Source of the DNA: Actinomyces sp. 432
Lineage (GTDB): Bacteria > Actinomycetota > Actinomycetes > Actinomycetales > Actinomycetaceae
NCBI RefSeq assembly: GCF_009930875.1
Contig: NZ_CP025249.1
Coordinates: forward strand, 2,356,001 to 2,420,000
DNA: 64,000 bases
Reading direction: 5' to 3'
In this document: positions 53,487 to 61,945 of the stretch, piece after piece
How the letters are laid out: the number at the start of each line of letters is the position of its first letter
How positions within the stretch are numbered: the stretch's first letter is position 1
The notes under the pieces: model-generated
Database searches by the model: none
The model's input: only the letters and a program-made list of their open reading frames with translations
What the model was told of the DNA's origin: nothing
Program-made: the position numbers and the translations under genes

Positions 53487-55394
53487 TCACAGGTAGTGGC
53501 GCTGCGGCTTGCGGTCCTCGACGTACTGCTCGTAGGCCTTCTGGGTGGACTCCAGGTTGGAGACGCCGGAGACCACCACGTCCCACCAGGAGGAGGACGG
53601 CGGGTTCGGGCCGTACAGATCGGTCTCGATGTGGATCATGGCGGCCTCGTCCCCGGCGTGCGCCTGGGCGTAGGCCTCCTTGAACTCCGCAATCGTGGAG
53701 ACCCGGTAGACCTTCAGGCCCCAGGACTCGGCGTTCGCGGCAATGTCCACCCCGGCGATCTTGTCCTCGTCCTGCAGGTGGCCGCCCTGGCCGCGGCGGC
53801 GGTACTTGGTGCCGAAGCGCTGGGAGCCGTGGGACTCGGACAGCGACCCGATGGAGGCGAAGCCATAGTTCTGCAGCAGTACGTAAATGACCTTGATGCC
53901 CTCCTGGGCCACCGTGGCCAGCTCCATGGGGAGCATCTGGTAGGTGCCGTCCCCGACGATGGAGACGACCTCGCTCTCCGGCCTTGCCAGCTTCACGCCC
54001 AGCGCCGCCGGGATCTCGTAGCCCATGCAGGAGAAGGCGTACTCCACGTGGTACTGGACGGGGGTCTTGGCCTGCCACAGGGCCTGGAGGTCGCCGGGCA
54101 TGGAGCCGGCGGCGTTGATAACCACGTCCTCGTCGCCGAGCAGCTCGTTGAGGGCGCCGAATACCTCCGTCTGCGCCGGCAGCGGCTGGTGGTCCAGGTG
54201 GTAGCACTTGTCGGTGGCGGCGAACCAGGCCTCGCGCTCGCGGGCGATCTCCGCGGTGTAAGCGGGCTCCACGTGGTAGTCGGCCAGGGCCTCAGTCAGC
54301 GCCACCAGTGCCTCGCGGGCGTCGGCCACGACCATCTCCGCGCTCTCCTTGGCTGCGTCGAAGGCGGCGACGTTAACGTTGACGAACTTGACGTCGGGGT
54401 TCTTGAACTGGGTCTTGGATGCCGTGGTGAAGTCGGAGTAGCGGGTGCCGACGCCAATGATCAGGTCGGCCTTGTCCGCCAAGTGGTTGGCGGAGTCGCC
54501 GCCGGTGGAGCCGACCCCGCCCACGGCGCAGGGGTGGTCGAAGTTAATGGCCCCCTTGCCGGCCTGCGTGTCAGCCACCGGGATGCCCGTGGCGGTGGCG
54601 AAGGCGCGCAGCTCCTCGGAGGCCTCGGAGTAGATCGCTCCGCCGCCGGCGATCACCAGTGGCCGCTTGGCGGCGCGGATCAGGGCTACGGCGCGCCCCA
54701 GGGCGGCCGGCTCGGGCACGGGGCGGCGCACGTGCCACACGCGCTTGCGGAAGAACTCGATCGGCCAGTCGTGGGCCTCGGCCTGGACATCCTGCGGCAT
54801 GGCGATGGTGACGGCGCCGGTATCGGCCGGGTCGGTGAGCACGCGCATGGCGTTCAGCAGCGAGGGGATGAGCTGCTCGGGGCGGTTGATGCGGTCGAAG
54901 AACCGGGACACCGGCCGGAAGGCGTCGTTAACGGTGATGTCCAGCGTGGTGGGGTCCTCCAGCTGCTGGAGGACCGGGTCGGGCACGCGGGTGGCGAACT
55001 GGTCGGAGGGGAACAGCAGCACGGGCAGGCGGTTGGTGGTGGCCAGGGCGGCGCCGGTGACCATGTTGAGCGAGCCGGGGCCGATGGAGGCGGTGCACAT
55101 GTAGGTCTGCAGCCGGTTCTTGGTCTTGGCGAAGGCGGCGGCCGCGTGCACCTGCCCCTGCTCGTTGCGGGGCATGATGTAGGGCATCGGCTCCTCGCCC
55201 TCCAGGGGGGCGACCTCGTTCTGCAGCAGCGCCTGACCGATACCGGCCACGTTGCCGTGGCCGAAGATGCCGAAGGCGCCGGCAATCAGGCGCTGCTCGA
55301 CGCCGTCACGCTCGGAGTACTGGTTGGACAGGAAACGGATGGTGGCCTGGGCGACGGTAAGGCGGATGGTGCCCGCGTAGGCTTCATTGCTCAT
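53487..55394 (-). CDS. iolD: 3D-(3,5/4)-trihydroxycyclohexane-1,2-dione acylhydrolase
   Basis: The protein is a 635-residue thiamine-diphosphate enzyme that opens the cyclohexane ring. IolD features are the start LTVAQATIRFLSNQY with FGIFGHGNV, the central domain GGGAIYSEASEEL, and the ThDP motif GDGTYQM to LLQNYGF. It starts at ATG 55394. In the 100-base gap to iolB the ORF can be extended through a repetitive stretch (KPASKPASKPA), which I exclude as non-homologous. Confidence 0.95.
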   Translation of the reverse strand: MSNEAYAGTIRLTVAQATIRFLSNQYSERDGVEQRLIAGAFGIFGHGNVAGIGQALLQNEVAPLEGEEPMPYIMPRNEQGQVHAAAAFAKTKNRLQTYMCTASIGPGSLNMVTGAALATTNRLPVLLFPSDQFATRVPDPVLQQLEDPTTLDITVNDAFRPVSRFFDRINRPEQLIPSLLNAMRVLTDPADTGAVTIAMPQDVQAEAHDWPIEFFRKRVWHVRRPVPEPAALGRAVALIRAAKRPLVIAGGGAIYSEASEELRAFATATGIPVADTQAGKGAINFDHPCAVGGVGSTGGDSANHLADKADLIIGVGTRYSDFTTASKTQFKNPDVKFVNVNVAAFDAAKESAEMVVADAREALVALTEALADYHVEPAYTAEIAREREAWFAATDKCYHLDHQPLPAQTEVFGALNELLGDEDVVINAAGSMPGDLQALWQAKTPVQYHVEYAFSCMGYEIPAALGVKLARPESEVVSIVGDGTYQMLPMELATVAQEGIKVIYVLLQNYGFASIGSLSESHGSQRFGTKYRRRGQGGHLQDEDKIAGVDIAANAESWGLKVYRVSTIAEFKEAYAQAHAGDEAAMIHIETDLYGPNPPSSSWWDVVVSGVSNLESTQKAYEQYVEDRKPQRHYL

Positions 55395-55494
55395 GGGTGG
55401 GTTCTCAATCTGTGCAGGTTTGCTGGCTGGTTTACTTGCTGGTTGCTTGATTGGCTTATCGGCGGGGCGCACGGGACGCAGGCCGGCCTGGACG

Positions 55495-56382
55495 TCAGTG
55501 GGTCATGGGTAGCCGCGGGTCGATCTCCTGCTCCTCCCAGGTGCCCCGGATCCAGTGGTGGGCGGGGTCGTCCGGGGCGAGCCAGACCAGGTCCTCGGCC
55601 GGGCCGGCCATGACGTTGAGGTAGTACATGTCATAGCCGGGCGCGGCCACGCAGGGGCCGTGGTAGCCGTATGGCACCAGGGCGACGTCCCCCTGGTGTA
55701 CCTCGGTGCACAGGTCGATGGGACGGTCCGGGCTGGAGGCGTAGGTGCGGTGCAGCCCGAATCCGGCGGTCCCATCCGGGGCGTTGCGGATCTCGAAGTA
55801 GTAGATCTCCTCGAGCTCGCGCTCATCGGCGGAGGCGACGTCGTGCTTGTGGGCCGGGTAGGAGGACCAGTTGCCGCCGGGGGTGAGCACCTCGCAGCAC
55901 AGCAGGTGAGAGGTCTCCACGCCGTTGTTCAGGGCGTAGTTGTTCACCTGCCGGGAGCAGTCCCCCGCACCGCGCAGGTCGGTGCGCACCTGGTCGCGCC
56001 CGTAGTAGGCCACCGGCAGGTCGCGGGAGGCCACGGCCGCCGGCAGGGCGAAGCGGCCGCGCCCGTGGGAGGTGATGGTGAAGGTCTTGCCGCGCGGCAC
56101 GTACAGGTAGTCGGTGACCTCCTCGAACACGCCGGTGCGGCCGGTGAGCTCGTAGCTGCGACCGTCCACCAGGACGGTGGCGGCTCCCTCCAGCGGCAGT
56201 ACCAGCAGCTCGCTCCCGCCGGTCTCCAGGGTGGTGGAGCGCTCGGGGGCGAGCACGCATACGCGCAGCCCGGAGTAGGTCCAGCCGGCGCGGGCGGGAT
56301 CGACGTCGACAGTGAAGGTGTCATGGCCGGAGGTACCGGCGGGCACGTAAATGTCTGCAGCACTGGGGACGGTGGTGTTCAT
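55495..56382 (-). CDS. iolB: 5-Deoxy-glucuronate isomerase
   Basis: The protein is a 295-residue two-cupin enzyme. The metal site is PAHKHDVAS with ELEEIYYFEI and the second His in PYGYHGPCVAAPGYDMYYLN, diagnostic of IolB. It isomerises 5-deoxy-glucuronate to 5-dehydro-2-deoxygluconate. Its start codon overlaps the stop of the upstream aldolase gene by 4 bases, showing coupled translation. Confidence 0.95.
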   Translation of the reverse strand: MNTTVPSAADIYVPAGTSGHDTFTVDVDPARAGWTYSGLRVCVLAPERSTTLETGGSELLVLPLEGAATVLVDGRSYELTGRTGVFEEVTDYLYVPRGKTFTITSHGRGRFALPAAVASRDLPVAYYGRDQVRTDLRGAGDCSRQVNNYALNNGVETSHLLCCEVLTPGGNWSSYPAHKHDVASADERELEEIYYFEIRNAPDGTAGFGLHRTYASSPDRPIDLCTEVHQGDVALVPYGYHGPCVAAPGYDMYYLNVMAGPAEDLVWLAPDDPAHHWIRGTWEEQEIDPRLPMTH

Positions 56383-57257
56383 GAGAGCAGTCCTACGGTG
56401 TGGTCGACGGCGGCGGCGACGTCGTCGTCTGGCGGATACAGGAGGGAGCGGCCGATGACCAGCCCCTTGACGGTGGGCAGGGCGAGCGCCCTGGCCCAGG
56501 ACTCACGGGCGGCGTCGGCGTCCGCGCAGACGGCCCCGCCCAGGATCAGGGCGGGGAGCGTGGAGGCCTCGACAACCCGTTCCATCTCCGGCACTGCCGG
56601 CAGCTTCAGCCAGGTGTAGGCGGAAGTGCGTCCCAGGCCGGAGGCGATGGCCATGGCCGTCATGACGGCGTCGGGGCTGAGGTCATTGACTACGCGTCCC
56701 GACTCCCAGCGGGAGATGAAGGGCTCCACCATGGCCATGACGCCGCGCTCGGCCAGGGCGTCAACGGCCTTGGCGCTGGCGGCGATGGTGTCAGCCGTGG
56801 CGGGGTCGGAGTAGTTGATGCGTAGCAGCATCTTGCCGCCGTCCAGGCCTGCGGACACCACCCCGGCGGCGTCGTAGCCGGTGAAGCGGTCATCCATCTC
56901 GAAGGCGGAGCCCGCAAGGCCGCCGCGGTTCATGGAGCCGTAGACGAGCTTGCCGTCCAGGGCGCCGAGCAGGGCCAGGTCCTCGATCAGGTCGGCGGTA
57001 CCCAGGAAGCCGTTCACGCCGGGCCGCGACAGGGCGGTGACGCAGCGGGCGAGCACTTGCTCCCGCGAGGCCATGGCCATGGGGTCGTCACCGGCCGCGA
57101 GCGCCCCGCGGGCGGGGTGGTCGCAGGCGATGATCATGAGCTTGCCGTCCCCTTCGGGGAGGGTGCCGCGGGGGCGGTCGGCCAGGACCTGGGCGATGCG
57201 CTCGGGGGCGTGGGCGCGGATCTCAACGATCCGGTCGGTCAGCGGCGTTTCAGACAT
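56379..57257 (-). CDS. Cgl0159-like (beta/alpha)8 aldolase of the inositol operon
   Basis: The protein has 292 residues. LMIIACDHPARGAL near residue 40 and LLRINYSDP then MVEPFISR carry barrel-strand residues of DhnA/LacD-like aldolases. It replaces the classical IolJ in actinobacteria and probably cleaves 5-dehydro-2-deoxy-gluconate 6-phosphate into dihydroxyacetone phosphate and malonate semialdehyde. I use ATG 57257 (8 bases after GGAGGGG); ATG 57263 is an alternative. It follows iolC after 13 bases. Confidence 0.85.
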   Translation of the reverse strand: MSETPLTDRIVEIRAHAPERIAQVLADRPRGTLPEGDGKLMIIACDHPARGALAAGDDPMAMASREQVLARCVTALSRPGVNGFLGTADLIEDLALLGALDGKLVYGSMNRGGLAGSAFEMDDRFTGYDAAGVVSAGLDGGKMLLRINYSDPATADTIAASAKAVDALAERGVMAMVEPFISRWESGRVVNDLSPDAVMTAMAIASGLGRTSAYTWLKLPAVPEMERVVEASTLPALILGGAVCADADAARESWARALALPTVKGLVIGRSLLYPPDDDVAAAVDHTVGLLS

Positions 57258-57270
57258 GCTCATCCCCTCC

Positions 57271-58259
57271 TCACAGGTCCTGCAGGGTGGGCACCAGGTC
57301 ACGGTGCGTGCGCATCAGGGCGAGCAGCTCGGGCTCGGTCGGCATCGCCGTGGAGCACTCCAGGCGCGAGGAGACGATCGCGCCGGCCGTGGAGGCGGCG
57401 TAGATCGTCTTTTCCAGCGACCAGCCGGACAGCAGTCCGTGGCAGACGGCGCCGCCGAAGGCGTCACCCGCCCCCAGGCCGTTCTTGGTGACCACCGGGG
57501 TCACGGGGATCTCCACCCGCTCCTGCCGGGTCTTGGCCAGCGTGCCCTCCAGGCCCTGCTTGACGATGGCCAGCTCCACGCCCGCCTCCAGCAGGGCGTC
57601 GGCCGCCTTGTCCGGCTCGGTCTGGCCGACGGCGACGCGGCACTCCTCGCGGTTGCCGATCGCGACGGTGACCTTGGGCAGGACCGCGGCTACCTCCCGG
57701 TGCGCGGTGGCCTCGTCCTTCCAGAACATGGACCGGTAGTCCAGGTCGATGATGGTGTGCCGCTTGCGCCCGCGCAGGTCCAGGGCGGCGTGGTGGGCCG
57801 AGCGGGAGGGCTCCTTGCTCAGGCCCGTGGCGGAGATCCAGAAGATCGCGGCGTCACGTACGGCGTCGCCCGGGATGTCGTTATCCGTCAGCTCCAGGTC
57901 GGGGGCGGAGGGCTCACGGTAGAAGTACAGGGGGAAGTTGTCCGGGGGAAGATCTCGCAGAAGGTGACCGGGGTGTTGAAGTCCGACTTGGTGACTACGT
58001 AGTCGTCATACACGCCCAGCCGACGCATCTCCGAGCACACGAAGCGCCCGAAGGGATCGTCGCCCACCCCGGTTATAACCGCGGAGCGGTGCCGGTAGCG
58101 TGCCGCGGCCACGGCCACATTGGTAGGGCTTCCGCCCAGGAACTTGCCGAAGCTCTCCACGTCCTCCAGTCCGACGCCGACCTGGAGCGGGTAGATATCG
58201 ATCCCACAGCGTCCGATCGTCAGTACATCGAGCGGCGGCGTGCTCGACGAAGCGGTCAT
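57271..58259 (-). pseudogene. iolC: 5-Dehydro-2-deoxygluconokinase gene with a single-base frameshift in a homopolymer
   Basis: The gene starts at ATG 58259 (AAAGGGAG upstream). The first part has the PfkB start (DVLTIGRCGIDIYPLQVGVG) and FGKFLGGSPTNVAVAAARY. At 57944-57948 a run of five G (C on the gene strand) should be six. In the restored frame it continues PDNFPLYFYREPSAPDLELT to the PfkB signature KNGLGAGDAFGGAV and the end at 57271, giving 329 residues. It is the first gene of the iolC-aldolase-iolB-iolD-iolA operon. The lesion is either a sequencing/assembly error or a real null allele; all other genes of the operon are intact. Confidence 0.88.
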
Positions 58260-58360
58260 GTTGGTCTCCCTTTCCACATCATCGGGGCGGGGCGCATCCA
58301 GGCGCCCGCGAGGGCCCGCTGCTCGAAGTCTGGCCCAGATCCGCTCCACCAGTCAAGCGG

Positions 58361-58374
58361 TTTGTCCGAACAAA
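58361..58374. promoter_or_regulatory. Regulon operator, site 6, between iolC operon and GntR gene
   Basis: TTTGTCCGAACAAA lies in the 268-base divergent region, about 100 bases upstream of iolC and 150 bases upstream of the GntR gene. Being shared by both, it is the best single argument that the GntR protein binds this motif. Confidence 0.75.
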
Positions 58375-58527
58375 ATGAAGCAGTTTTGACTGCCCGCCCC
58401 GGCTGCGCCCGGGCCGCGCCAGCAAAGCCGCGACCCGAACGAGTCAAAGTCGATCCCCAGCCCCCGACCCGCAGACCACCCCGGCGCCGTACCATGTGTC
58501 TATCGATCGTCCTTTCAGAGAGCCTGC

Positions 58528-59274
58528 ATGTCCGATACGCCCTTTCAGCCAGAGATCACCATTGATCGCTCCAGCGAGCTCCCGCTGTACGCCCAGATAG
58601 CGGAAGCTCTCGGCACGCTGATCCTGGAGGGCGAGCTGGCGCCGGGAACCCGCATCGAGGACGAGGTCTCCATGGCCAAGCGCCTGCAAGTGTCCCGCCC
58701 CACCGCCCGCCAGGCCATGCAGTCCCTGGCGGACCGCGGCCTGGTCTCCCGCCGGCGGGGCGCCGGCACGGTAGTCGCCTCACCGCACGTGCGCCGCCCC
58801 ATGGAGCTGTCCAGCCTGCTGTCAGACCTGACTGCCGCCGGGCACAGAGTCGAGACCACGCTGCTGGAGTACACCACCGCGCCGGCCACCGAGGAGCAGG
58901 CCGAGCAGCTTGAGGTGGCCCCCGGCACCGAGGTCACTCATCTGCGCCGCCTGCGCAGCGCCGACGGCGAGCCGATCGCCCTGATGGACAATCTGCTGCC
59001 GGCCGCCATCGCACCGACTCGCGAAGAGCTCGAGCACGCGGGCCTGTACGACCTCCTGCGCGCGCGTGGAATCGTGCCGGCAACCGCCAAGCAGGTGATC
59101 GGCGCCCGCAACGCCACCGCCAAGGAGGCCGATGCCCTCGACGAGCGCCGCCGCGCCGCCCTGCTGACCGCCAAGCGCACCACCTATGACGCCACGGGCC
59201 GGGTAATCGAGTACGGCAACCACATCTACCGCGCCTCGCGCTACTCCTTCGAGACCTCCCTTTTCACCGGCTGA
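58528..59274 (+). CDS. GntR-family regulator (HutC/UTRA type), probable repressor of the inositol regulon
   Basis: The protein has 248 residues. The winged HTH is at 18-85 (LPLYAQIAEALGTLILEGEL, then LQVSRPTARQAMQSLADRGL) and a UTRA ligand-binding domain at about 100-245 (TLLEYTTAPATEEQAEQLEV, then EYGNHIYRASRYSFE). Palindromes of GT-Nx-AC type are typical GntR operators, matching TTTGT-N4-ACAAA. It is divergent from the iolC operon. The ligand is probably a late inositol intermediate, as for other inositol repressors; this is inferred. Confidence 0.9.
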   Translation: MSDTPFQPEITIDRSSELPLYAQIAEALGTLILEGELAPGTRIEDEVSMAKRLQVSRPTARQAMQSLADRGLVSRRRGAGTVVASPHVRRPMELSSLLSDLTAAGHRVETTLLEYTTAPATEEQAEQLEVAPGTEVTHLRRLRSADGEPIALMDNLLPAAIAPTREELEHAGLYDLLRARGIVPATAKQVIGARNATAKEADALDERRRAALLTAKRTTYDATGRVIEYGNHIYRASRYSFETSLFTG

Positions 59275-59586
59275 AGCCGCCCGCCCTCAAGCCACGCCCC
59301 GGGACGGCGTCGCGCAAGCTCCGCCGCCGCTACCGCGGGGCGCCTGGCGCCAGGCGCCGACCGGTTCGGGCCACCTGTGCCCGCGAGCTCCGCGGCGCGC
59401 AAGACGCAGCCCGCAGCCACCAAGACCTGCCGACGCCCGCCGGCACCCACCGCAACTGCCAGTACAAACCTCCCTAGATTTGTCATTACAAATGCTTGAC
59501 AGCGGCGGCGCTCAGCGCTTGAATTGAGCCAACGGACCACACAGTCGAAGACGCCGGTGGCCCACCCCTCACCCAGGAGCACGCCG
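59275..59586. other. Gap between GntR and transaldolase genes
   Basis: These 312 bases contain no gene. The first ~180 bases show GC-rich, unstructured sequence. The last part holds an operator, an additional half site (AGTACAAAC at 59461) and a strong promoter, described separately. Confidence 0.5.
59479..59524 (+). promoter_or_regulatory. Regulon operator, site 7, and strong promoter of the transaldolase gene
   Basis: TTTGTCATTACAAA (59479-59492) is followed at once by TTGACA (59496-59501), a 17-base spacer and TTGAAT (59519-59524). This is the best promoter in the window. The operator just upstream of -35 suits repression or activation by the GntR protein. The start codon lies 63 bases further on. 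Confidence 0.75.
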
Positions 59587-60663
59587 ATGAGCACTGAATA
59601 CACCCCCGGGCCCCTTCTCGAGGCCGCCCGCACCACCCCAACCGCACTGTGGAACGACTCCGCCGACCCCGACGAGCTGCGCCAGTCCATCTCCTTCGGC
59701 GGCGTAGGCGCCACCTGCAACCCTACGATCGCCTACACCTGCATCAACCAGAAGAAGGAGCGCTGGCTCCCCCGCATCGCCGAGCTCGCCGAGGAGATGC
59801 CCGAGGCCAGCGAGTCCGAGATCGGCTGGCAGGTGGTGCGCGAGCTGAGCATTGACGCCGCCAAGCTGCTGGAGCCGATCTTCGAGGAGCACAAGGGGCG
59901 CAACGGCCGCCTGTCGATGCAGACCGACCCGCGCCTGGCCCGCTCCGCCAAGGCCTTGGCCGACCAGGCGGAGGAGTTCTCCAAGCTAGCCAAGAACATC
60001 ATCGTCAAGATCCCCGCCACCGCCACCGGCATCAAGGCCATCGAGGAGGCCACCTACCGCGGAGTGTCCGTGAACGTGACCGTGTCCTTCTCCGTGCCGC
60101 AGGCAGTCACCGCGGGCGAGGCGATTGAGCGCGGTCTCAAGCGGCGCGAGGCCGAGGGCAAGGACACCTCCACCATGGGTCCGGTCGTCACGCTCATGGG
60201 CGGCCGCCTGGACGACTGGCTCAAGATCGTCGCCAAGCGGGACAACCTGTTCATCGATCCCGGCCACCTGGAGTGGGGCGGCGTAGCCGCCCTGAAGCGC
60301 GCCTACCGGGAGTTCCAGTCCCGCGGGCTGCGCGCCCGGGTGCTCTCGGCCGCCTTCCGCAACGTCATGCACTGGTCGGAGCTGGTTGGCGGTGACCTGG
60401 TGGTCTCCCCGCCCTTCAAGTGGCAGAAGCTCATCAACGACTCCGGCTACAAGGTTGAGCCCCGGATCGACGTGCCCGTGGCCCCGGAGATCATGAAGAC
60501 ACTGATGTCGATCCCCGAGTTCGTGCGCGCCTACGAGCCGGACGGCATGACCCCGGAGGAGTTCGACTCCTACGGCGCCACGCGCCGCACACTGCGCGGG
60601 TTCCTCCAGGCCGACGCCGACCTGGACGCCCTGGTGCGCGACGTCATCATGCCGCAGCCGTGA
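59587..60663 (+). CDS. Transaldolase-family protein of the inositol regulon
   Basis: The protein is a 358-residue (beta/alpha)8 class I aldolase. The Schiff-base Lys is in NIIVKIPATATGIKAIEEAT, the start has FGGVGATCNPTIAYTC, and the end has LVVSPPFKWQKLI. It is not a standard pentose-phosphate transaldolase (about 310-380 residues with TSNPT); the TCNPT variant marks a separate branch. AGGAG lies 7 bases before ATG 59587. It is followed by an IolG-type gene and controlled by the regulon operator, so it may act on an inositol-derived sugar phosphate. The true substrate is unknown. Confidence 0.85.
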   Translation: MSTEYTPGPLLEAARTTPTALWNDSADPDELRQSISFGGVGATCNPTIAYTCINQKKERWLPRIAELAEEMPEASESEIGWQVVRELSIDAAKLLEPIFEEHKGRNGRLSMQTDPRLARSAKALADQAEEFSKLAKNIIVKIPATATGIKAIEEATYRGVSVNVTVSFSVPQAVTAGEAIERGLKRREAEGKDTSTMGPVVTLMGGRLDDWLKIVAKRDNLFIDPGHLEWGGVAALKRAYREFQSRGLRARVLSAAFRNVMHWSELVGGDLVVSPPFKWQKLINDSGYKVEPRIDVPVAPEIMKTLMSIPEFVRAYEPDGMTPEEFDSYGATRRTLRGFLQADADLDALVRDVIMPQP

Positions 60664-60668
60664 GCCGA

Positions 60669-60708
60669 CCGGTTCCGGGAGCCGAACGCGGGCGGCTCCC
60701 GGAACCGG
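60669..60708 (+). terminator. Perfect 16-bp hairpin after the transaldolase gene
   Basis: CCGGTTCCGGGAGCCG (60669-60684) pairs perfectly with CGGCTCCCGGAACCGG (60693-60708) over an 8-base loop, 5 bases after the stop codon. There is no T run. It may terminate or reduce transcription into the downstream iolG-type gene, which lies 209 bases after the transaldolase stop. Confidence 0.75.
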
Positions 60709-60872
60709 CGCTCGCGCCGCCACCTCCTCCCGCACCGCCGGTTCTCACCCCGCTTCAATCACATCCGGGCCACCGCAGACCTGTTGCTAACGCGCGCGCT
60801 CAGACAGTGCCGCGGCCGCGCACCCACGACCCCGCGCCCACGACCAAGGAAGCTCTCAAAGGAAGTTCGCAG

Positions 60873-61862
60873 ATGCTCAACATCGCCATCATCGGTGCCG
60901 GCCGCATCGGCCACGTCCACGCCCGCACCGTAGCCGCACACCCGCAGGCGAAGCTCGCACTGGTGTGCGACCCCTTCGGTGACGCCGCGGAGAAACTGGC
61001 CTCCCAGTACGGCGCCCGCTCCTGCAAGGACGCCGAGGAGGTCTTCTCCGACCCGGAGGTCGACGCCGTCGTCGTGGGCTCCCCGACGCCGCTGCACATC
61101 CCCCACCTGCTGGCGGCCGCGAAGGCGGGCAAGGCGGTCCTTTGCGAGAAGCCCATCGCCCTGGACATGCAGGACGTCGACGCCGCCCGCACCGAGCTTG
61201 ACGCCGTAACCACGCCCGTCATGTTCGGCTTCAACCGGCGCTTCGACCCGTCCTTCGCCGCCGTCCGCGCCGCAGTGCGACAGGGGCGGATCGGGGAGCT
61301 GGAGCAGTTGACCATCATCTCCCGCGACCCGGCGGCCCCGCCGGCCGAGTACATCAAGGTCTCCGGCGGCATCTTCCGCGACATGACCATTCACGACTTC
61401 GACACCGCCCGCTTCTTCCTCGGCGACATCGTCGAGGTCCACGCCGTGGGCCAGCACCTGGATCCGGCCATCGCCGCGACCGGCGACTTCGACGCCGCCG
61501 TCGTCACCCTCAAGGCCGCCAGCGGCGCGGTGGCCACGATCATCAACAACCGGCACTGCGCCTCCGGCTACGACCAGCGCCTGGAGGCCTCCGGCCGAGA
61601 GGGCGCGCTGCTGGCGGAGAACGTGCGCGCCCACACGGTGCGCCTGTCCAACGCGGAGGTCACCGACGCCCAGGAGCCCTACCTGGACTTCTTCCTGGAG
61701 CGCTACGCCGACGCCTACCGGCTGGAGCTGTCGGCCTTCATCGAGGCGGTTGAGGCGGGTACCACTCCCCCGACCGGCATCGCCGACGCCGTCGCCGCCC
61801 TGCGCCTGGCCGAGGCCGCCACCGAGTCCGCCCACACCGGGCAGCCCGTGCGGCTGGCCTGA
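60873..61862 (+). CDS. iolG: Inositol 2-dehydrogenase (IolG type)
   Basis: The protein has 329 residues, the size of IolG. It has Rossmann IAIIGAGRIGHVHARTV, CEKPIALDM with the catalytic Lys, GFNRRFDPSFAAV and IFRDMTIHDFDTARFFLG with Asp and His. The reaction is myo-inositol to scyllo-inosose with NAD. AAAGGAAG lies before ATG 60873. It is the closest to classical inositol dehydrogenases among the four Gfo/Idh genes here. Confidence 0.9.
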   Translation: MLNIAIIGAGRIGHVHARTVAAHPQAKLALVCDPFGDAAEKLASQYGARSCKDAEEVFSDPEVDAVVVGSPTPLHIPHLLAAAKAGKAVLCEKPIALDMQDVDAARTELDAVTTPVMFGFNRRFDPSFAAVRAAVRQGRIGELEQLTIISRDPAAPPAEYIKVSGGIFRDMTIHDFDTARFFLGDIVEVHAVGQHLDPAIAATGDFDAAVVTLKAASGAVATIINNRHCASGYDQRLEASGREGALLAENVRAHTVRLSNAEVTDAQEPYLDFFLERYADAYRLELSAFIEAVEAGTTPPTGIADAVAALRLAEAATESAHTGQPVRLA

Positions 61863-61906
61863 CACTCCCGCCCCGCGTCGGCGCCTATCCCGCATCACGG
61901 CCTCAC

Positions 61907-61945
61907 GCTTGACCCGGTCGCCCCTCGGGCGCGGCCGGGTCAAGC
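61907..61945. terminator. Bidirectional hairpin terminator between convergent iolG and LacI genes
   Basis: GCTTGACCCGG (61907-61917) and CCGGGTCAAGC (61935-61945) form a perfect 11-bp stem, with an inner stem CGCCC/GGGCG. The right arm contains the stop codon of the LacI gene (TGA at 61942-61940). Confidence 0.8.

Noticed and set aside
55395-55472. N-terminal extension of IolD with KPASKPASKPA repeats
   Set aside because: It is not part of the enzyme family, and the conserved start begins at ATG 55394.
53448-55613. Plus-strand frame of 721 codons
   Set aside because: It is antisense to iolD, which has full family motifs; the plus-strand translation is Gly/Val/Gln-rich shadow sequence.
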